DNA of 64,000 nt from Solirubrobacteraceae bacterium (GTDB lineage Bacteria > Actinomycetota > Thermoleophilia > Solirubrobacterales > Solirubrobacteraceae), in contig JAUYGN010000010.1 in NCBI GenBank assembly GCA_030690545.1, forward strand, positions 1 through 64,000. Direction: 5' to 3'. Shown here in pieces: positions 1 to 7,776 of this stretch (its first letter is position 1; every line of letters begins with the position of its first letter). The translations under genes were made by a program, and so were the position numbers. A model generated the notes under the pieces. The model did no database searches and was not told the DNA's origin. It saw only the letters and a program-made list of their open reading frames with translations.

Positions 1-1387
1 CCGCGCCTCCGCCCTCGGGTGGCCCGCCGGGCGCCGTCGAGGGGCCGTGGGGCAGCTCCTCGCGCGGCGTCAGTCCGTCGACGCCGTGGCCGAACCCCTC
101 GGCCTCGTCGGGTGCCGTCACGCCGCCGGTGACCTCGTCGACGGCGTCCGGCCGGGCGGTCGCCAGCGGCGCGTCCTGGGCGCCGCGCGTCGGCGACGCC
201 GTGCCGTGGGTGATCAGCGCGCCGGACAAGCCCGTCCCGGAGGCGCCGATCCGGGCCTTCGCGGCGTCCGCGCGCGACGAGGAGGCCGGCGTGGAAGCCG
301 CCGGCGCCGGACGACCGGTGCGAACGTCGTGGATCGGGCTCGCAGCCGCCGCGACACCCGGCGCGGCATTCACAGCAGCCTTCGTTGCGCCGGCCCCGGC
401 CGCAGTGGCGCCGCCGCCATGAGACGGCAGGATCTGGTGGCGGACCTCGGCGGCTCCGCCGGCTGCGAGCGCAGCGCAGCAGACGACCGCCGTGACCTTC
501 GCGGAGGCTCCGCCGCCTGCCACGACGACCGCGCCGCCGCCGGCCGCGGCGCCACCGCTTGCGGCGCCGCCGCCCGCCGCGCCGCCGATGCCGACGAGCT
601 TCAGCGCCGCCACGAGCAGCCCCGGTCCGGGTGACAGCGCGCCGAGGCCGTCGCGCACGGCGCGCAGCTGGCCGCGGTACTCGGCGCAGCCCGAGCAGTC
701 ACGCATGTGACGGCGTGCCCGTCCGCTCGCGCGCACGCCGCGATCGAACGCGTCGGCAAGGTCGCCGCGGATCTCCACGCAGGCGGTGTCGCGTGCCTCG
801 GCTGCCTCGACGAGGCCGATGCGGGCGCGCACGAGCAAGGACTTGACGGCCTGCAGCGAGACGCCGAGCGCGTCGGCGAGCTCGGCGTAGGTCAGCCCGT
901 CCATCTCGCGCATCAGCAGTGCCGAGCGCTGCTGCTCGGGCAGGCGGCGGACGTCCTCGATCAGGCGACGCAGGTCGTCTCGGCGCTCGGCCTCGAGCGT
1001 CGGGTCGCGCAGTGGCCGGCGCGACGTCTCGAACAGGTCGATCGCCGGCGGGACCGGCTTGCGCAGGTGGTCGATGCAGCGGTTGTGCGCGACGCGGTAC
1101 AGCCAGGCGCGCAGGGAGACCGGGCGGTCGTTGTCGCGCAGCGAGGAGTAGGCGCGTAGGAAGACGTCCTGCAGCGCGTCCTCGGCGTCCTGGCGCGCGC
1201 CGCCGAGCATCTGCCGGGCATAGACGAAGAGGCGCTGGCGGTAGCGATCGTGGATGACGCCGAACGCCACGTCGTTGCCGGCGCGAAAGAGCGCCACGAG
1301 CTGCTCGTCGGATCGCAGCCGCAGCAGGGGCGCCGTGACCGAGATCCGGTTGAGTGCGGCGGGTGCTCTGAGCGCTCCGGCCTCCAT
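1..1387 (-). CDS. ECF sigma factor with fused zinc-finger/Ala-Gly tail (partial)
   Basis: RNA polymerase sigma-70 of the extracytoplasmic-function type; it directs transcription from its own promoter set. The ATG at 1387 follows an AGCGAGGATC ribosome site. Region 2 (about residues 25-95) contains DAEDALQDVFLRAYSSL and the AWLYRVAHN helix; region 4 (about 125-185) contains LPEQQRSALLMREMDGLTY and a helix-turn-helix. Beyond that comes a short Hx3Cx2C motif (HMRDCSGC, about residue 227) like the zinc-binding anti-sigma zf-HC2 fold, then a very Ala/Gly-rich stretch with a possible membrane segment around residues 285-305 and an Ala/Pro-rich tail. No stop is reached before base 1, so the C-terminus is missing. 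Sigma factors with an attached anti-sigma-like tail are known in actinobacteria; here it may hold the sigma factor in check. Its promoter targets cannot be told from the sequence. Confidence 0.85.
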   Translation of the reverse strand, partial: MEAGALRAPAALNRISVTAPLLRLRSDEQLVALFRAGNDVAFGVIHDRYRQRLFVYARQMLGGARQDAEDALQDVFLRAYSSLRDNDRPVSLRAWLYRVAHNRCIDHLRKPVPPAIDLFETSRRPLRDPTLEAERRDDLRRLIEDVRRLPEQQRSALLMREMDGLTYAELADALGVSLQAVKSLLVRARIGLVEAAEARDTACVEIRGDLADAFDRGVRASGRARRHMRDCSGCAEYRGQLRAVRDGLGALSPGPGLLVAALKLVGIGGAAGGGAASGGAAAGGGAVVVAGGGASAKVTAVVCCAALAAGGAAEVRHQILPSHGGGATAAGAGATKAAVNAAPGVAAAASPIHDVRTGRPAPAASTPASSSRADAAKARIGASGTGLSGALITHGTASPTRGAQDAPLATARPDAVDEVTGGVTAPDEAEGFGHGVDGLTPREELPHGPSTAPGGPPEGGGA

Positions 1388-1516
1388 GTGATCCTCGCTG
1401 CACTGTAACCATCCCGTAGGCGAGAAGTTGTGCGCACCCGCCCTGATGTCGGCCACGATCGGCATCGGCGTCCCGGTCGGCAGCCGCCCGATCACGAGCG
1501 TGGCGCGCGATCGTTC

Positions 1517-1597
1517 GAGCGGGTCCACCAGGTCGTGATGAACCTCGTCGAGAACGCGGTGCGCTTCTCACCGCGGCCGGGCCATGTCGCGCTGAAG
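1517..1597 (+). pseudogene. Remnant of a histidine kinase ATPase domain
   Basis: A short frame reads VHQVVMNLVENAVRFSP, which matches the N-box of sensor histidine kinases (QxxxNLxxNAxxFSP). The rest of the kinase (H box, G boxes) is absent, and the reading frame on both sides looks non-coding. I read it as a decayed fragment between the sigma factor and the cupredoxin gene, not a working gene. Confidence 0.5.
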
Positions 1598-1719
1598 GCG
1601 TCGCCGAGCGTCGCGAGCCGCATGGCAGCACATGGTCGTGACGCTGCCGCGGGCGCGCGCGCGACGACTGCCGGAGCCCCCCGGATCCGGGCGCGCGCGA
1701 CTGACGTACGCTGGCCGGC

Positions 1720-2142
1720 ATGAGGCCCGAGCTTGCGCTGATCGCCGCCGCCGTCGCGCTCGCCGCGCTCGTCGGCTGCGGGGAGCAGCGCGGCGATGCG
1801 ACCCGCACGGCGCCGCAGGCCGTTGGCACGGTGCCGGCCACCGACCCTCGCGCGGTCGCGACCGTCGCCGTGTCGCTCGTCGACTACGCGCTCGACATCG
1901 GCGAGGTCGCGCCGCGCGTCGAGCGCGCGGGGCTGATCGCCTTCGAGGCGACGAACGACGGCCTCGTGCGCCACGCGCTGGCGGTCGACGGGCCGTCGGG
2001 GCAGGAGCGAACGCCGCCGCTGCGCCTCGGCGAGCGCGCGACGCTCGCCGTCCGCCTGCCGGCCGGCACGTACAAGTGGTACTGCCCGCTCGCCGACCAC
2101 GAGCGGCGCGGGATGTTCGGCCGGCTGCGCGTGGCGGAGTAG
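1720..2142 (+). CDS. Cupredoxin-like lipoprotein
   Basis: 140-residue exported lipoprotein: hydrophobic segment then the lipobox LVGC (Cys20), so it should be anchored outside the membrane. The C-terminal half looks like a type I copper (plastocyanin/amicyanin-like) fold: a His in VRHALAV (about 88) and the ligand cluster YCPLADHERRGM, giving the Cys-x4-His-x4-Met spacing of blue copper sites. A likely role is a periplasmic electron carrier. It stands alone, with a converging NUDIX gene downstream and a hairpin between them. The fold is judged from the ligand pattern only. Confidence 0.75.
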   Translation: MRPELALIAAAVALAALVGCGEQRGDATRTAPQAVGTVPATDPRAVATVAVSLVDYALDIGEVAPRVERAGLIAFEATNDGLVRHALAVDGPSGQERTPPLRLGERATLAVRLPAGTYKWYCPLADHERRGMFGRLRVAE

Positions 2143-2168
2143 CGGTCGCGCCCCGGCGTGGCAGCCTG

Positions 2169-2185
2169 ACCCCGTCCGGCGGGGT
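2169..2185. terminator. Hairpin between converging genes
   Basis: Perfect 6-bp inverted repeat ACCCCG / CGGGGT with a 5-base loop, sitting between the stops of the cupredoxin gene (+) and the NUDIX gene (-). There is no U tract, as is common in high-GC genomes; it could work in both directions. Confidence 0.4.
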
Positions 2186-2213
2186 GAACGCGCCACGCCT
2201 TCGGTCTGGGCGG

Positions 2214-2822
2214 CTACGCGTAGCCGGGCTCGCCCGGCAGCACGATTCGCGGCCGTGGGCCGTCCAGCACGACGCGCGGCATGATCGCGCGGATCTCGCG
2301 CCCTCGAGCATGTGCGAGGAGCTCGTCGACCGTCGCGAACGCGGCGAGCTCCTCGAGGTGGCGCAGCGTCGGGAAGACGAGCGCGAGCTCGTCGTCCTCG
2401 TAGGCGGCGAGTGCCGCGCGCGGCGTCGTCCAGCGCAGATCGATGCACTCCTCGCCGTCGACGCGCGCCCGCTCGCCGTCCGGTGCGCGCGCGAGGAAGA
2501 ACCTCGTGTCGAAGCGGATCTCGATCAGCTCCGGCGTGATCCAGCGGCTGTACTCGATCAGCGTCGCAGGCGCGATGCCCTCCAGGCCGGCCTCCTCGGC
2601 GAGCTCGCGCACGGCCGCGGCACGGTGTGACTCGGCGCCGTCCACCGCCCCGCCGGGGAACACCCAGAAGCCGCCCATGAAGCGCTGCGCCGGATTGCGC
2701 CGGACGAGCAGCAGCTCGAGCCCGCCGGCGGCGTCGCGCACGACGATCAGCGAGGCCGACTGGCGCGGTGGCGTCGGTGCTCCCTCGCGCCGCAGTCGCT
2801 CGCCGGTCGTCGGTCGCTCCAC
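2214..2822 (-). CDS. NUDIX hydrolase
   Basis: 202 residues with a complete Nudix box (Gx5Ex7RELxEExGL) spanning [18 protein letters not shown] and AEEAGL, about residues 57-79. The box coordinates Mg2+ for cleavage of a nucleoside diphosphate linked to another moiety. The longer C-terminal part with [16 protein letters not shown] resembles the NUDT7/NUDT19 coenzyme A diphosphatase branch, but the substrate is uncertain. Cytoplasmic, no signal peptide. It diverges from the rubredoxin gene with only 30 bases between starts. Confidence 0.85.
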   Translation of the reverse strand: MERPTTGERLRREGAPTPPRQSASLIVVRDAAGGLELLLVRRNPAQRFMGGFWVFPGGAVDGAESHRAAAVRELAEEAGLEGIAPATLIEYSRWITPELIEIRFDTRFFLARAPDGERARVDGEECIDLRWTTPRAALAAYEDDELALVFPTLRHLEELAAFATVDELLAHARGREIRAIMPRVVLDGPRPRIVLPGEPGYA

Positions 2823-2852
2823 GCCCCGAAGCTATCGCCTACCCTGCAGCCC

Positions 2853-3035
2853 ATGACCACCGAGACCGCCACCACCCGTTGGATCTGCGAGTCCTGCGGC
2901 TTCATCTACGACCCCGACGAGGGTGATCCCGACGGCGGCATCCCGCCCGGAACGGCGTTCGCGGACATTCCCGACACATGGTTCTGTCCCGTCTGCGGCG
3001 CCCGCAAGAAGGACTTCACGCCCTACGAGGACTAG
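2853..3035 (+). CDS. Rubredoxin
   Basis: 60-residue iron-sulfur-free redox carrier with one Fe bound by four cysteines: CESCG (12-16) and CPVCG (45-49), plus the conserved [12 protein letters not shown] and [15 protein letters not shown] segments. Length is normal for the family. The ATG at 2853 lies about 10 bases after TACCCT, so the mRNA may be leaderless. The redox partner is not evident from the neighbours. Confidence 0.95.
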   Translation: MTTETATTRWICESCGFIYDPDEGDPDGGIPPGTAFADIPDTWFCPVCGARKKDFTPYED

Positions 3036-3047
3036 CGCCCGAGCCGC

Positions 3048-3497
3048 TCAGTCGCGGGGCGTGAAGCGCAGCACGTAGGGAAAGTCACCGAAGCTCACGT
3101 CGACGTGGAAGCGCCCGTCGATCGTCAGCTCGCGACGCCCGCTGCGCGCGGCGGCCGGCTCGACGAGCGCCACGGCGCCGCGCGGATCGCCCTCGCGGCG
3201 CGTCAGCGTCGCCTCGAACGGGACCTGCGACGTGAAGTCGAGCGCGGCGTCCTCGGGCGCGTACTGCTCGAAGCGCACGAGGTAGCGCCCCTCGAACGTG
3301 AACGGCCCGTGGATCGCCGGCGAGCTCTCGCCGCGCACGACGATCTCGCCCGTCCCGGCGGGGCGGGTGGCAAGCGCCGGCTGCGTGGCCGTCCGGACCG
3401 GGGCCGACGTCGTCGCGTCCGGGCCGTCGTCGTTGCCGCACCCGGCGAGCACGGCGAGCGCGACCAGAAGGAGCGCCAGCGCCCAGGAATCCTGCAT
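3048..3497 (-). CDS. Hypothetical lipoprotein
   Basis: 149 residues with a lipoprotein signal (hydrophobic segment ending LAGC, Cys19), then a Thr/Ala-rich linker and a beta-rich domain of about 95 residues (GPFTFEGRYLVRFEQYAPED, later FHVDVSFGDFPYVLRF). I recognise no family. It diverges from the molybdate operon, with the CCTA box at 3527 between them, but the box is placed for the rightward genes. Confidence 0.6.
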   Translation of the reverse strand: MQDSWALALLLVALAVLAGCGNDDGPDATTSAPVRTATQPALATRPAGTGEIVVRGESSPAIHGPFTFEGRYLVRFEQYAPEDAALDFTSQVPFEATLTRREGDPRGAVALVEPAAARSGRRELTIDGRFHVDVSFGDFPYVLRFTPRD

Positions 3498-3526
3498 GCC
3501 GCGATCCTAACGACTATGCTCTGAAA

Positions 3527-3543
3527 CTTAGGTGTTGCCTAGA
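3527..3543 (+). promoter_or_regulatory. CCTA box 1, upstream of ferritin-like/modABC operon
   Basis: CTTAGGTGTTGCCTAGA fits the recurring 17-bp dyad of this window. Its right end overlaps a good -10 hexamer TAGACT (3540-3545). The first gene starts 30 bases downstream. Confidence 0.6.
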
Positions 3544-3572
3544 CTGGGCTGATCAGAGAGAGGACGACGCAG

Positions 3573-4196
3573 GTGATCGAGCTAGATCGTGGGGAGTTTC
3601 TTCGCTTGGGGGCCGGTGGAGTGGTCGGCGTGACGGCAGCGGGCCTGCTGGGGCCCGCAGCCGCGCGCGCACAGCTGCCGGCGCCGGCGCCGCAGGAGGA
3701 CGACATCGCCTTCCTGTCCTTCGCCGCCGTCGCCGAGCGCGCGAGTCGCGACGTCTACCGCGCCGCGCTGCGCCAGCGCGGAGCCGGGCTGTCGGCGCGC
3801 GAGCGCCGCCATCTGAGCCGCGTGGCCTCGGCCAAGCGCGCGCACATCCAGCGTCTCGACCGGGCGCTGGGCGAGGAGGCCCCCGGTGCCGACGACTTCG
3901 TGACGGTCCTGCCCGACGGGGCGGTCACGACGCGCGCCCGAGCGCTCGCGCTCGCCGAGCGGCTCGAGACGCTGCTCGTCCGCGTGTACCTCAACGGCGT
4001 CGGCTACGCCGCCGACCCGGCCACGCGCCTGCTGCTCGGCCGCCTGCTCGCCTACGACGCGCAGGCGGTCACCTGGCTGCGCGTCGCGGCCGGCAAGGCG
4101 TCTCCCGCGGGCCTGCAGACGCCGATCGACCTCGAGGCCGCCGGCGAGGCGCTCGAGGGGTTCCTGTCCACTCCCGACTTCCAGGACGACGAGTGA
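3573..4196 (+). CDS. Exported ferritin-like protein
   Basis: 207 residues beginning at GTG with a Tat/Sec-like signal (RGEFLRLGAGG, hydrophobic stretch, AARAQ cut site near residue 34), so it is predicted outside the membrane. The body is all-helical with Glu/His/Tyr residues (AERASRDVYRAAL about 52, SAKRAHIQRLDRAL about 84) like the ferritin-like fold of exported actinobacterial proteins. I cannot assign metal ligands confidently. It is the first gene of the operon and its stop overlaps the modA start (TGATG), so it is probably translated together with the molybdate transporter. A role in metal handling is inferred from position only. Confidence 0.6.
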   Translation: MIELDRGEFLRLGAGGVVGVTAAGLLGPAAARAQLPAPAPQEDDIAFLSFAAVAERASRDVYRAALRQRGAGLSARERRHLSRVASAKRAHIQRLDRALGEEAPGADDFVTVLPDGAVTTRARALALAERLETLLVRVYLNGVGYAADPATRLLLGRLLAYDAQAVTWLRVAAGKASPAGLQTPIDLEAAGEALEGFLSTPDFQDDE

Positions 4197-4942
4197 TGCC
4201 CAGCAGCAACCAGCTCCGCAGAGTCCCCGTCGCGATCGCAACGGCGATCGCGCTCTGTCTCGCCGTGCCGGCCTCGGCGAGCGCCCTGAATGCGTATGCC
4301 GCGGCCTCGCTGCGCGAGGTCCTGCCGCAGATCGACCGCAGCCCGACGTACAACTTCGCCGGCTCGAACGTGCTCGAGACGCAGATCAGGCGCGGCGCGC
4401 CGGCGGACGTCTTCCTGGCCGCCAGCGTCAAGGAGCCGCAGGCGCTCTTCCGTGCCGGTCGCTGCACGCGGCCGGTGACGTTCGCGACGAACAAGGTCGT
4501 GCTGCTCGTGCCGCGCACCAACGCAGCCGGGATCCGCTCGGTCTACACGCTGCGTCGCGGCGGGCTGCGGCTGTCGATCGGCAACCGCGGCGTGCCGATC
4601 GGCGACTACACGCGCCAGCTGCTGCGGCGGCTCGGACTGTCGCGCGTGCTGACGACGAACACGGTGAGCAACGAGTCCAACGTCGCCAACGTCGTCTCGA
4701 AGGTCGCGCTCGGCTCGGCCGACGCCGGCTTCGCCTACGTCACCGACGGACGGATCGCCAGCGATCGCGTCCGGGCGATCAGGCTGCCGACCTACGCCCA
4801 GCCGCCCGTGCGCTACCAGATGTGCCGGGTCGTGCGGTCCGGCGTCGACGCTGCGGGCGCGCAGGCGTTCATCAACCGCGTGCGCTCCGACAGCGGCCGC
4901 CGGACGCTGCGCGCCGCCGGCTTCGGGGTGCCGCGGCGCTAG
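4196..4942 (+). CDS. modA: Molybdate ABC transporter, substrate-binding protein
   Basis: 248-residue exported binding protein that delivers molybdate (or tungstate) to ModBC. A Sec signal ends near ASASA (about residue 27). The mature start NAYAAASLREVLPQI and the segments NFAGSNVLETQIRRGAPADV and GDYTRQLLRRLG are typical ModA landmarks; the first supplies Ser ligands for the oxyanion. I chose ATG 4196, which overlaps the preceding stop as TGATG; the adjacent GTG 4193 is equally possible. No lipobox, unlike the second ModA at 36420. First of three adjacent mod genes. Confidence 0.9.
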   Translation: MPSSNQLRRVPVAIATAIALCLAVPASASALNAYAAASLREVLPQIDRSPTYNFAGSNVLETQIRRGAPADVFLAASVKEPQALFRAGRCTRPVTFATNKVVLLVPRTNAAGIRSVYTLRRGGLRLSIGNRGVPIGDYTRQLLRRLGLSRVLTTNTVSNESNVANVVSKVALGSADAGFAYVTDGRIASDRVRAIRLPTYAQPPVRYQMCRVVRSGVDAAGAQAFINRVRSDSGRRTLRAAGFGVPRR

Positions 4943-4954
4943 CGCTCGACCCGG

Positions 4955-5824
4955 TTGGCATCGATCGCGCAACCGACGCCGGCCGCGCGCGCGGGGAGGG
5001 CGGGACTGTCCGCCCTCCTCGCGCTGTGCGTCGGCGTCACGCTCACCTTCCTCGCGCTGCCGATCGTGGCGCTCTTCTCCGAGGCGCCGCTGCTCGACGT
5101 CCCGCGGCTGCTCGGAGATCCCGCCGTGCAGGACACGCTGCGCGTCACGGCGCGCACGAACCTCGTCGCGAACCTCCTGATCATCGGGCTCGGCACGCCG
5201 ACGGCGTACGTGCTCGCGACGCGCCGCTTCCGCGGGCGCTCGCTCGTCGTGACGCTCGTCGAGCTGCCGCTCGTGCTGCCGCCGGCCGTCGCCGGCATCG
5301 GGCTGCTGGCCGCGTTCGGCGTCGGCGGCCTGCTCGGCGACGACCTCAACCGCGCCGGCATCGTGCTGCCGTTCAGCGAGTGGGCGGTCGTGCTCGCCGT
5401 GACGTTCGTCGCGTCGCCGTTCTTCGTGCGCCAGGCGATCTCGACGTTCGAGGCCGTCGATCCGGCGCTGACCGACGCCGCGCGCACGCTCGGCGCCAGC
5501 CCGGCGCGCACGTTCTGGCGCATCTCTCTGCCGCTCGCGGTCCCCGGCCTGATCGCCGGCTGGGTGCTGGCGTTCGCGCGCGGCGTGGGAGAGTTCGGCG
5601 CGACGATCGTCTTCGCCGGCAACATCCAGGGCCAGACGCAGACGCTCACGCTCGCCGTCTACGAGCAGCTCGACCTGAGCTTCGACATCGCGCTGTCGAT
5701 CGGCATCCTGCTCGTCGTGCTGAGCGCCGGCGTGCTGCTCTCCTACAAGCTGATCGTCGCCTGGCGGGACGGGCGCGCGGCGCCGGCGCCGCCGACCGCC
5801 CTCGGCGACGCCCGCTCGGCATGA
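4955..5824 (+). CDS. modB: Molybdate ABC transporter, permease
   Basis: 289-residue inner-membrane permease of the ModB/CysTW type with about six hydrophobic segments. The cytoplasmic coupling helix carries the EAA-like motif FEAVDPALTDAARTLGASPA followed by a conserved Gly, and the tail has ARGVGEFGATIVFAG, both diagnostic of ModB. Translation starts at TTG 4955, 12 bases after the modA stop. The stop overlaps the modC start (ATGA), which fits a coupled modABC operon. Confidence 0.92.
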   Translation: MASIAQPTPAARAGRAGLSALLALCVGVTLTFLALPIVALFSEAPLLDVPRLLGDPAVQDTLRVTARTNLVANLLIIGLGTPTAYVLATRRFRGRSLVVTLVELPLVLPPAVAGIGLLAAFGVGGLLGDDLNRAGIVLPFSEWAVVLAVTFVASPFFVRQAISTFEAVDPALTDAARTLGASPARTFWRISLPLAVPGLIAGWVLAFARGVGEFGATIVFAGNIQGQTQTLTLAVYEQLDLSFDIALSIGILLVVLSAGVLLSYKLIVAWRDGRAAPAPPTALGDARSA

Positions 5825-6891
5825 TCGCAAGCGCCGTCGGGGTGAAGGATCGCGCGGAGCGCCTCGAGCTCGACATCGTCGTCGCGCTGCGCTCGTTCGT
5901 GCTCGACGTCGCGCTCTCGATCGGGTGCGAGACGCTCGCGCTCGTCGGTCCGTCGGGGGCCGGCAAGACGACGGTGCTGCGCGCGATCGCGGGCCTGCGC
6001 CGTCTCGATCGCGGACGGATCGCGCTCGGCGAGCAGGCCTGGTATGACAGCGCGGACGGCGTCGACCTGCCGCCGGAGCGGCGCTCGGTCGGCCTCGTGT
6101 TCCAGGAGTACGCGCTGTTTCCGCACATGGACGTGCGCGCCAACGTCGCCTTCGGCGGCGGCGCGCAGCGCGTCGACGACCTGCTCTCGCGATTTCGCAT
6201 CGGGCACCTCGCCGGCGAGCGGCCGACGGCGCTGTCCGGCGGCGAGCGCCAGCGCGTCGCGCTGGCCCGCGCGCTGGCCCGCGATCCGTCGGTGCTGCTG
6301 TTCGACGAGCCGCTGTCGGCGCTGGATGCGCACACGCGCGGCGTCGTGCGCGGCGAGCTGCAGGACCTGCTCGCCGAGCTCGCGCTGCCGGCGCTGCTCG
6401 TGACGCACGACTTCCGCGACGCGGCCGCGCTGGCCGATCGGATCGGCGTGATCGTCGACGGGACGATGCGCCAGATCGGCACCGCCGCCGAGCTCGTCGA
6501 CCGGCCGGCCGACGCGTTCGTCGTCAGCCTGACCGGCGGCAACCTGCTGGAGGGCGTCGCACGACCGCTCGACGGGGGCGGCAGCGAGGTGCGGCTCGCG
6601 GACGGGGTCGTCGTGCGCTCCGACGAGCGCGCGACGGGACCGGTCAACGTCGCGATCTACCCGTGGGAGGTCGGCGTCGAGGCGTGCGGCACGCCGAACG
6701 GCGCGGTCAACGCGATCGTCGCACCGGTCTCCGGACTGACGCCGGAGGGCGGGCGCGTGCGGGTGCGGGTCGGCTCGCTGACCGCCGAGACGACGCGCGA
6801 GGAGGCGGAGCGGATCGGGCTGCGTCGCGGCGAGCCGGCGCGCGCCTGCTTCTCGGCCGCGGACGCGCGCCTGCTGACGATCGACGGCTGA
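5821..6891 (+). CDS. modC: Molybdate ABC transporter, ATPase
   Basis: 356-residue ATPase driving the ModB channel. Walker A GPSGAGKT (43-50), Q-loop FQEYALFPHMDV, signature LSGGERQR (about 138), Walker B VLLFDEP (about 158) and switch His in LLVTHDFRD. A C-terminal TOBE-like region (about 230-350) probably binds oxyanion and lets intracellular molybdate slow transport, as in other ModC proteins. The ATG overlaps the modB stop by 4 bases. Last gene of the first mod operon; the Mop-domain regulator follows in its own unit. Confidence 0.93.
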   Translation: MIASAVGVKDRAERLELDIVVALRSFVLDVALSIGCETLALVGPSGAGKTTVLRAIAGLRRLDRGRIALGEQAWYDSADGVDLPPERRSVGLVFQEYALFPHMDVRANVAFGGGAQRVDDLLSRFRIGHLAGERPTALSGGERQRVALARALARDPSVLLFDEPLSALDAHTRGVVRGELQDLLAELALPALLVTHDFRDAAALADRIGVIVDGTMRQIGTAAELVDRPADAFVVSLTGGNLLEGVARPLDGGGSEVRLADGVVVRSDERATGPVNVAIYPWEVGVEACGTPNGAVNAIVAPVSGLTPEGGRVRVRVGSLTAETTREEAERIGLRRGEPARACFSAADARLLTIDG

Positions 6892-6937
6892 GCCTGCGAA
6901 GGGCCGCGAGCCGCAGCGCGCGCCGCTGAGCCCCCGT

Positions 6938-6969
6938 AACCTATGTACGACCGCGACTGCATGTAGGGT
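6938..6969 (+). promoter_or_regulatory. Split CCTA-like half-sites before the Mop regulator
   Basis: Two half-sites resembling the CCTA box, AACCTATGTA (6938-6947) and GCATGTAGGGTT (6959-6970), face each other with wider spacing than elsewhere. TAGGGT could be the -10, placing the transcript start about at the ATG 6978. This is consistent with weak self-control, but the match is poor. Confidence 0.35.
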
Positions 6970-6977
6970 TCTAAGCA

Positions 6978-7352
6978 ATGGATGAAGGAATCCGCATCGG
7001 CATCGCCGCCCAGGCGCTCGGCGTGAGCGTCGATACGTTGCGCCGCTGGGAGCGCGACGGCCGGATCGAGTTCGAGCGTCGCGGCAACCGGCGCGTGCTC
7101 GCTCCCGAGGAGCTGGCGCGGGTGCTGCGCGACCGCGGCACGAATCCGCGCTCGAGCGCGCGCAACCGGATGGCGGGCGTCGTCATCGACGTGCAGCGCG
7201 ACGGCGTCATGGCGCAGATCGACCTCGCCTGTGGCCCCTTCCGGATCGTCTCGCTGATGTCGCGCGAGGCGGCGGACGAGCTCGAGCTCAAGCCCGGGCA
7301 GACCGCGACGGCCGTCGTGAAGTCGACGATCGTCGTCGTCGAGCGCACGTAG
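6978..7352 (+). CDS. One-component molybdate regulator (MerR-type HTH + Mop/TOBE)
   Basis: 124 residues in two domains. Residues 3-50 form a MerR/excisionase-type winged helix (IGIAAQALGVSVDTLRRWER, then RIEFERRGNRRVLAPEEL). Residues 58-122 form a single Mop/TOBE domain (NRMAGVVIDVQRDGVMAQID, RIVSLMSREAADELELKPGQ, AVVKSTIVVVE) of the kind that binds molybdate or tungstate at subunit interfaces. Proteins of this design are common in actinobacteria and are thought to replace ModE. It lies immediately after modABC and is the best candidate to bind the CCTA boxes, although nothing in the sequence proves that. The start follows closely on a -10-like TAGGGT, so the mRNA may be leaderless. Confidence 0.9.
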   Translation: MDEGIRIGIAAQALGVSVDTLRRWERDGRIEFERRGNRRVLAPEELARVLRDRGTNPRSSARNRMAGVVIDVQRDGVMAQIDLACGPFRIVSLMSREAADELELKPGQTATAVVKSTIVVVERT

Positions 7353-7479
7353 CGCCGGCTCGACGCGACGACGCTGGCCCTCACGCGCGCGGGAAACATC
7401 GCTGCTGGCGAGTGGCCGCTTCTGTGGGCGGAAATGGTCTCCGGGCGGATGGGTGCGCGCTCGGACACGACGCAGCCTG

Positions 7480-7509
7480 GTGACAAAGTACTTACGCATT
7501 GCGTAGGAT
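7480..7509 (+). promoter_or_regulatory. Promoter with CCTA box 2 inside the spacer
   Basis: GTGACA (7480-7485), an 18-base spacer and TAGGAT (7504-7509). The near-perfect dyad CTTACGCATTGCGTAGG (7491-7507) fills the spacer and overlaps the -10, so a bound regulator would control or remodel the promoter. No gene starts until 7777. Confidence 0.6.
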
Positions 7510-7515
7510 ATGCTG

Positions 7516-7664
7516 GCTCGCGACGACGTGATCCACGCTCGGCTCGGCCCGCGCCCCCCGACGCTGCTCCGCGCGGGCAGGTCCCGAGAGGAACCGTGAT
7601 CGCGCGCTCGCGAATGGCACCCGGCGCCCGCCGTCCACTCCTCCCCCCGAATGGCGGGCGCCGG
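7516..7664 (+). ncRNA. Candidate small RNA ending in a strong hairpin
   Basis: The 7353-7776 interval holds no credible gene. A transcript from the promoter at 7480-7509 would start near 7516 and reach a perfect 12-bp inverted repeat, CCGGCGCCCGCC (7621-7632) and GGCGGGCGCCGG (7653-7664). The 20-base loop contains CTCCTCCCCCC, which could pair with AGGAGG-like ribosome sites. There is no U tract after the stem. A small regulatory RNA or a structured leader for the 7777 gene are both possible; this is prediction only. Confidence 0.3.
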
Positions 7665-7745
7665 CGTGCTGCGACTTGGACGCAGGCCGGGGGTGAAGCG
7701 GGCTGCCCGATCGCTCCGTCGCCTGTTAGGCTCCCTGTCCAACCA

Positions 7746-7762
7746 CCTATGTAATGCATAGG
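7746..7762 (+). promoter_or_regulatory. CCTA box 3, before the acidic repeat protein
   Basis: CCTATGTAATGCATAGG, one of the best copies of the dyad, immediately upstream of the ribosome site AGGAGGG (7767-7773) of the next gene. Confidence 0.65.
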
Positions 7763-7776
7763 CGATAGGAGGGAAC

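Noticed and set aside
4052-5830. A 592-residue open frame on the minus strand opposite modA and modB
   Set aside because: It is a mirror of high-GC coding sequence: Arg/Ala/Asp-rich with no domain, while the plus strand encodes clear ModA and ModB.
7434-7754. A 106-residue frame across the box-2 promoter
   Set aside because: It starts upstream of the promoter, crosses the hairpin, and its Arg/Pro/Gly-rich product resembles no protein.
7353-7776. A molybdenum-cofactor riboswitch in the gap after the Mop regulator
   Set aside because: I could not fit the conserved Moco aptamer core; only a simple hairpin is seen. A covariance-model search would settle it.
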